Source: Lysobacteraceae bacterium (GTDB taxonomy: Bacteria; Pseudomonadota; Gammaproteobacteria; Xanthomonadales; Xanthomonadaceae). From it: a stretch of DNA of 8,443 bases. Below are positions 6,449 through 8,443 of the stretch, piece after piece. The position numbers were made by a program, and so were the translations under genes. Position 1 is the stretch's first letter, and each line of letters starts with the position of its first letter. Under the pieces are notes generated by a model. It saw only the letters and a list, made by a program, of their open reading frames with translations. It was not told where the DNA came from and ran no database searches. The stretch is from NCBI GenBank assembly GCA_003449515.1, contig DMHI01000079.1, forward strand, positions 1 to 8,443, given 5' to 3'.

Positions 6449-7192
6449 ATGAGCCACCCCGAACTTTCCGTTGTCGTCCCGGCCTTCAACGAGGCCGGCA
6501 ATGTCGGCCACCTCGTCGACGAGGTCGCCGCGGTGCTGCGTGACCGCCTCGCTTTCGAGATGGTCTTCGTCAACGACGGCTCGAAGGACGGCACGCTGGC
6601 CGAGCTGAAAGCCGCGCAAGCGCGCCACCCGGAGCTGCGCGTGCTCGAGCACCTCGCCCAGAGCGGGCAGAGCACGGCCCTGCGCAGCGGCATCAAGGCC
6701 GCACGCGGCGCGTGGATCGCCACGCTCGACGGCGACGGCCAGAACGATCCGGCCGACATCCCGAAGCTGCTGGCAGAGCGCGCCAAGGCACCGGCCGAGG
6801 TGAAGTGCTTCGCCGGCTGGCGCACCACCCGTCGCGACGATGCCGGCAAGCGCATCAGTTCGACGATCGCCAATGCCGTGCGCTCGCGCCTGCTGCGCGA
6901 CGCCACGCCGGACACCGGCTGCGGGCTCAAGCTGTTCGAGCGCGAAGCCTTCCTCGACCTGCCCTACTTCGACCACATGCACCGCTACATCCCGGCACTG
7001 ATGCAGCGCGCCGGCTGGCGCACGGTGAGCGTGCCGGTGAACCACCGCCCGCGCGGCGCCGGGGCCTCGAAATACACCAACCTCGGCCGCCTGCTGGTGG
7101 CCTTCGCCGATCTGCAGGGCGTGGCCTGGCTGATCCGCCGCAGCAAGCGCACCGGCGTGCGCGAGTGGCGCGGCGACACCGCCACCAACTGA
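6449..7192 (+). CDS. Family 2 glycosyltransferase, polyprenyl/dolichyl-phosphate sugar synthase-like
   Basis: This 247-residue GT-A enzyme is predicted to move a sugar from a nucleotide donor to a lipid-phosphate carrier or other envelope acceptor. Family motifs in order are PAFNEAGN (11-18), VNDGSKDGT (41-49), QSGQSTALRSGI (71-82), the metal/nucleotide-binding DGDGQNDP (94-101), TGCGLKLF (156-163), and HRYIPAL (178-184) followed by NHRPRGAGASKY (198-209). The last blocks are typical of DPM1/ArnC-like transferases. Unlike ArnC or GtrB it has no clear C-terminal membrane helix pair; only a mildly hydrophobic stretch (about 211-229) is present, so it may be peripheral. A GGAG five bases upstream supports the ATG. 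It lies 38 bases after parB and 19 before the LAB_N gene, so all are probably cotranscribed. Sugar and acceptor cannot be read from sequence. Open frame upstream of the ATG overlaps parA/parB in another frame and is not coding. Confidence 0.9.
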   Translation: MSHPELSVVVPAFNEAGNVGHLVDEVAAVLRDRLAFEMVFVNDGSKDGTLAELKAAQARHPELRVLEHLAQSGQSTALRSGIKAARGAWIATLDGDGQNDPADIPKLLAERAKAPAEVKCFAGWRTTRRDDAGKRISSTIANAVRSRLLRDATPDTGCGLKLFEREAFLDLPYFDHMHRYIPALMQRAGWRTVSVPVNHRPRGAGASKYTNLGRLLVAFADLQGVAWLIRRSKRTGVREWRGDTATN

Positions 7193-7199
7193 GGCACCC

Positions 7200-7205
7200 G
7201 GAGAG
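7200..7205 (+). promoter_or_regulatory. Ribosome binding site of the LAB_N gene
   Basis: GGAGAG lies six bases before the first ATG (7212) and nine before the second (7215). It supports a start at this tandem ATG but does not choose between the two. Confidence 0.6.
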
Positions 7206-7211
7206 CACACG

Positions 7212-7589
7212 ATGATGAACCAGGAAATCCTCTGGCTGGACTGGACCGGCCTGCACGTCACGCCGTGGAAGCTGATCGGCTACACCGGCGCGCTGATGTT
7301 CGGTGCCCGCTGGATGGTGCAGTTCGTCGCCAGCCGTAGGAAGGGCCGGCCGGTGATCCCGCGGCTGTTCTGGTACATGAGCATCGTCGGCAGCCTGATG
7401 ACGCTGAGCTACTTCAGCTTCTCGGCCAAGCAGGATTCGGTGGGCGTGCTGCAGAACCTGTTCCCGACCTTCACCGCGTTCTACAGCCTGTGGCTCGACA
7501 TCCAGCACCGCGGCTGGGACAAGACCCGCGCCGACCACGGCATGTCGCCCTACACCGGCGAAGAGCCGGAGCCGCCCGCACCACGGTGA
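7212..7589 (+). CDS. Lipid A biosynthesis N-terminal (LAB_N) domain membrane protein
   Basis: This 125-residue protein resembles the stand-alone LAB_N domain, a small membrane module found fused to some LpxB enzymes or next to family 2 glycosyltransferases. Its biochemical role is not settled. Three hydrophobic helices can be drawn: about 19-39, 52-71 and 77-97. The core GARWMVQFVASRRKGRPVIP (31-50), followed by FWYMSIVGSLMTLSYF and then VGVLQNLFPTF, is characteristic of the family. A Pro/Glu-rich soluble tail (115-125) ends it. Two ATGs stand in tandem; the first is six and the second nine bases after GGAGAG, so either may be used. It follows the glycosyltransferase by 19 bases. This suggests the pair works together at the inner membrane on a lipid-linked sugar, perhaps with a missing GT-C partner. 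It is convergent with the orphan ParA gene. Confidence 0.88.
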   Translation: MMNQEILWLDWTGLHVTPWKLIGYTGALMFGARWMVQFVASRRKGRPVIPRLFWYMSIVGSLMTLSYFSFSAKQDSVGVLQNLFPTFTAFYSLWLDIQHRGWDKTRADHGMSPYTGEEPEPPAPR

Positions 7590-7590
7590 G

Positions 7591-7614
7591 GCAGCGCGCC
7601 TGTGCCGGCGCTGC
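7591..7614. terminator. Hairpin between convergent LAB_N and orphan parA genes
   Basis: GCAGCGC (7591-7597) and GCGCTGC (7608-7614) are perfect 7-base inverted arms around a 10-base loop, within the 31-base gap between two convergent stops. The position suits a bidirectional terminator, but there is no T-run on either side, so an intrinsic terminator is uncertain. Confidence 0.35.
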
Positions 7615-7620
7615 GGTGGC

Positions 7621-8376
7621 TCAGGTCCAGTCGACCACGCCGAAGGCGTCGAGCAGCTCGTCGCAGAGCACCGCCCACTCGTTGGCCACCGCGCTGTTCG
7701 ACGGATTGCGCCACACCGGTTTCTTCGCCGCCAGCGCGTCGGCCACGGCGATCGCGCGGCGCAGGTGCGGCGTGCGCACCTTGAACTGCTGCGCCAGACG
7801 CTTGGCCGTGGTGGCGTGCTGCTTGGCGCGCGGATTGATGGCGTTGATGACGAACTCGGCTGGCGCCAGACCGGGGTTCAGGTGCTCGGAGATCGACGCC
7901 GCCTCGGCCAGCAGCGAGGCCACGCCGTCGACCGCGTAGCTCTCCGGCTGCAGCGGCACCACGAGGTGCTGCGAGGACGCCAGCGCGGTGGTCAAGCGCA
8001 GCCCGATGGCCGGCGCGGTGTCGATGATGATGACGCCATAGGCCTTGGCCAGCGTCTTGAGATGGCCGATGGCGGTGAAAGCCTGCGAGAGCTGGCCGCG
8101 ATCGGTCGCGTTCAGGGCGGTGGTGGCCGGCAGCACATGGATCAGCGGCTCGACGCCGGGCATCGGCACCGGCACGGCGTCGGCCGAGAACAGGCGCTCG
8201 GCACCGTCGGCCTTCAGCGCCCTGCCGCGATCGGCCAGCGTGCCGGTGAGGTTGCCCTGTGCATCGAAATCGACGGCGAGCACCTTGTTGCCGCGCTCGG
8301 CGGCGCGGAAAGCCAGGTGCGCGGCCAGCGAGGTCTTGCCGACGCCGCCTTTGTGGTTCGCCACCGTCACGATCAT
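7621..8376 (-). CDS. Orphan ParA/Soj-family P-loop ATPase
   Basis: This 251-residue ATPase belongs to the ParA/MinD (deviant Walker A) class that positions cargo such as plasmids, chromosomes or protein clusters. KGGVGKTS lies at 9-16 (signature K9, P-loop K14), VDFDAQGNLT at 35-44 and Walker B VIIIDTAPA at 115-123. LPATTALN at 82-89 resembles the chromosomal Soj pattern. It starts directly with the first beta strand, without an N-terminal helix-turn-helix. It is clearly diverged from the window's other ParA, for example in its C-terminal half (NPRAKQHATTAKRLAQQF, 181-198). There is no MinD-type C-terminal amphipathic helix obvious to the eye. The ATG is preceded by GGGGAG at six bases. No ParB lies downstream on its strand: that side meets the LAB_N gene tail to tail. 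A partner upstream, beyond the window, is possible. Its cargo is unknown. Confidence 0.9.
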   Translation of the reverse strand: MIVTVANHKGGVGKTSLAAHLAFRAAERGNKVLAVDFDAQGNLTGTLADRGRALKADGAERLFSADAVPVPMPGVEPLIHVLPATTALNATDRGQLSQAFTAIGHLKTLAKAYGVIIIDTAPAIGLRLTTALASSQHLVVPLQPESYAVDGVASLLAEAASISEHLNPGLAPAEFVINAINPRAKQHATTAKRLAQQFKVRTPHLRRAIAVADALAAKKPVWRNPSNSAVANEWAVLCDELLDAFGVVDWT

Positions 8377-8382
8377 GCGGAA

Positions 8383-8388
8383 CTCCCC
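8383..8388 (-). promoter_or_regulatory. Ribosome binding site of the orphan parA
   Basis: On the minus strand GGGGAG lies six bases before the ATG at 8376, which supports that start. The remaining upstream bases to the window edge show no convincing promoter. Confidence 0.6.
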
Positions 8389-8443
8389 GATTGCGCTGGG
8401 TCGAGTGTCGGGGGAAGCGGCGGGCGAGGCAACGGTGGGGGTG

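Noticed and set aside
6350..7538. Minus-strand frames of 200-300 codons opposite the glycosyltransferase and LAB_N genes
   Set aside because: Shadows of well-identified plus-strand genes; composition is biased and no motif is visible.

Overview
The window is GC-rich chromosomal DNA (around 70% by eye), densely coding on both strands, with nearly all coding potential ending in G or C. The gene content and order suggest a gammaproteobacterium, most likely of the Xanthomonadales/Lysobacterales: a magnesium-type HemB, then rsmG-parA-parB, then a family 2 glycosyltransferase and a small lipid A biosynthesis N-terminal domain protein. This placement is an inference from gene order and protein style, not from a search. 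No transposase, integrase, CRISPR array, tRNA or rRNA was seen. No stretch longer than 300 bases lacks a gene; the longest gap is about 150 bases.

Left block: hemB (tetrapyrrole synthesis, minus strand, complete but ending one base from the window edge) is divergent from a large GAF-GAF-GGDEF-EAL cyclic-di-GMP protein (plus strand, 881 residues). The two share a 117-base spacer. The c-di-GMP protein keeps the catalytic residues of both its cyclase and phosphodiesterase domains, and its sensory half is an internal duplication.

Middle block: after a 153-base gap that carries what looks like the beheaded start of a lost SDR/epimerase gene on the minus strand, rsmG (16S rRNA G527 methyltransferase) is followed by a 134-base spacer full of inverted repeats. 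Then comes parA-parB-glycosyltransferase-LAB_N, all on the plus strand with gaps of -4, 38 and 19 bases, so probably one operon. ParA and ParB form the chromosome-segregation pair. The glycosyltransferase and the three-helix membrane protein resemble a polyprenyl-phosphate sugar transferase system for envelope glycans.

Right block: a second, partnerless ParA/Soj-like ATPase lies on the minus strand, convergent with the operon and only 31 bases from it. Its start and a good ribosome binding site are inside the window.

Nothing here is clearly a new system. The observations most worth checking are the SDR remnant, the orphan ParA beside the canonical parAB operon, the repeat-rich rsmG-parA spacer, and the duplicated GAF/coiled-coil sensor.
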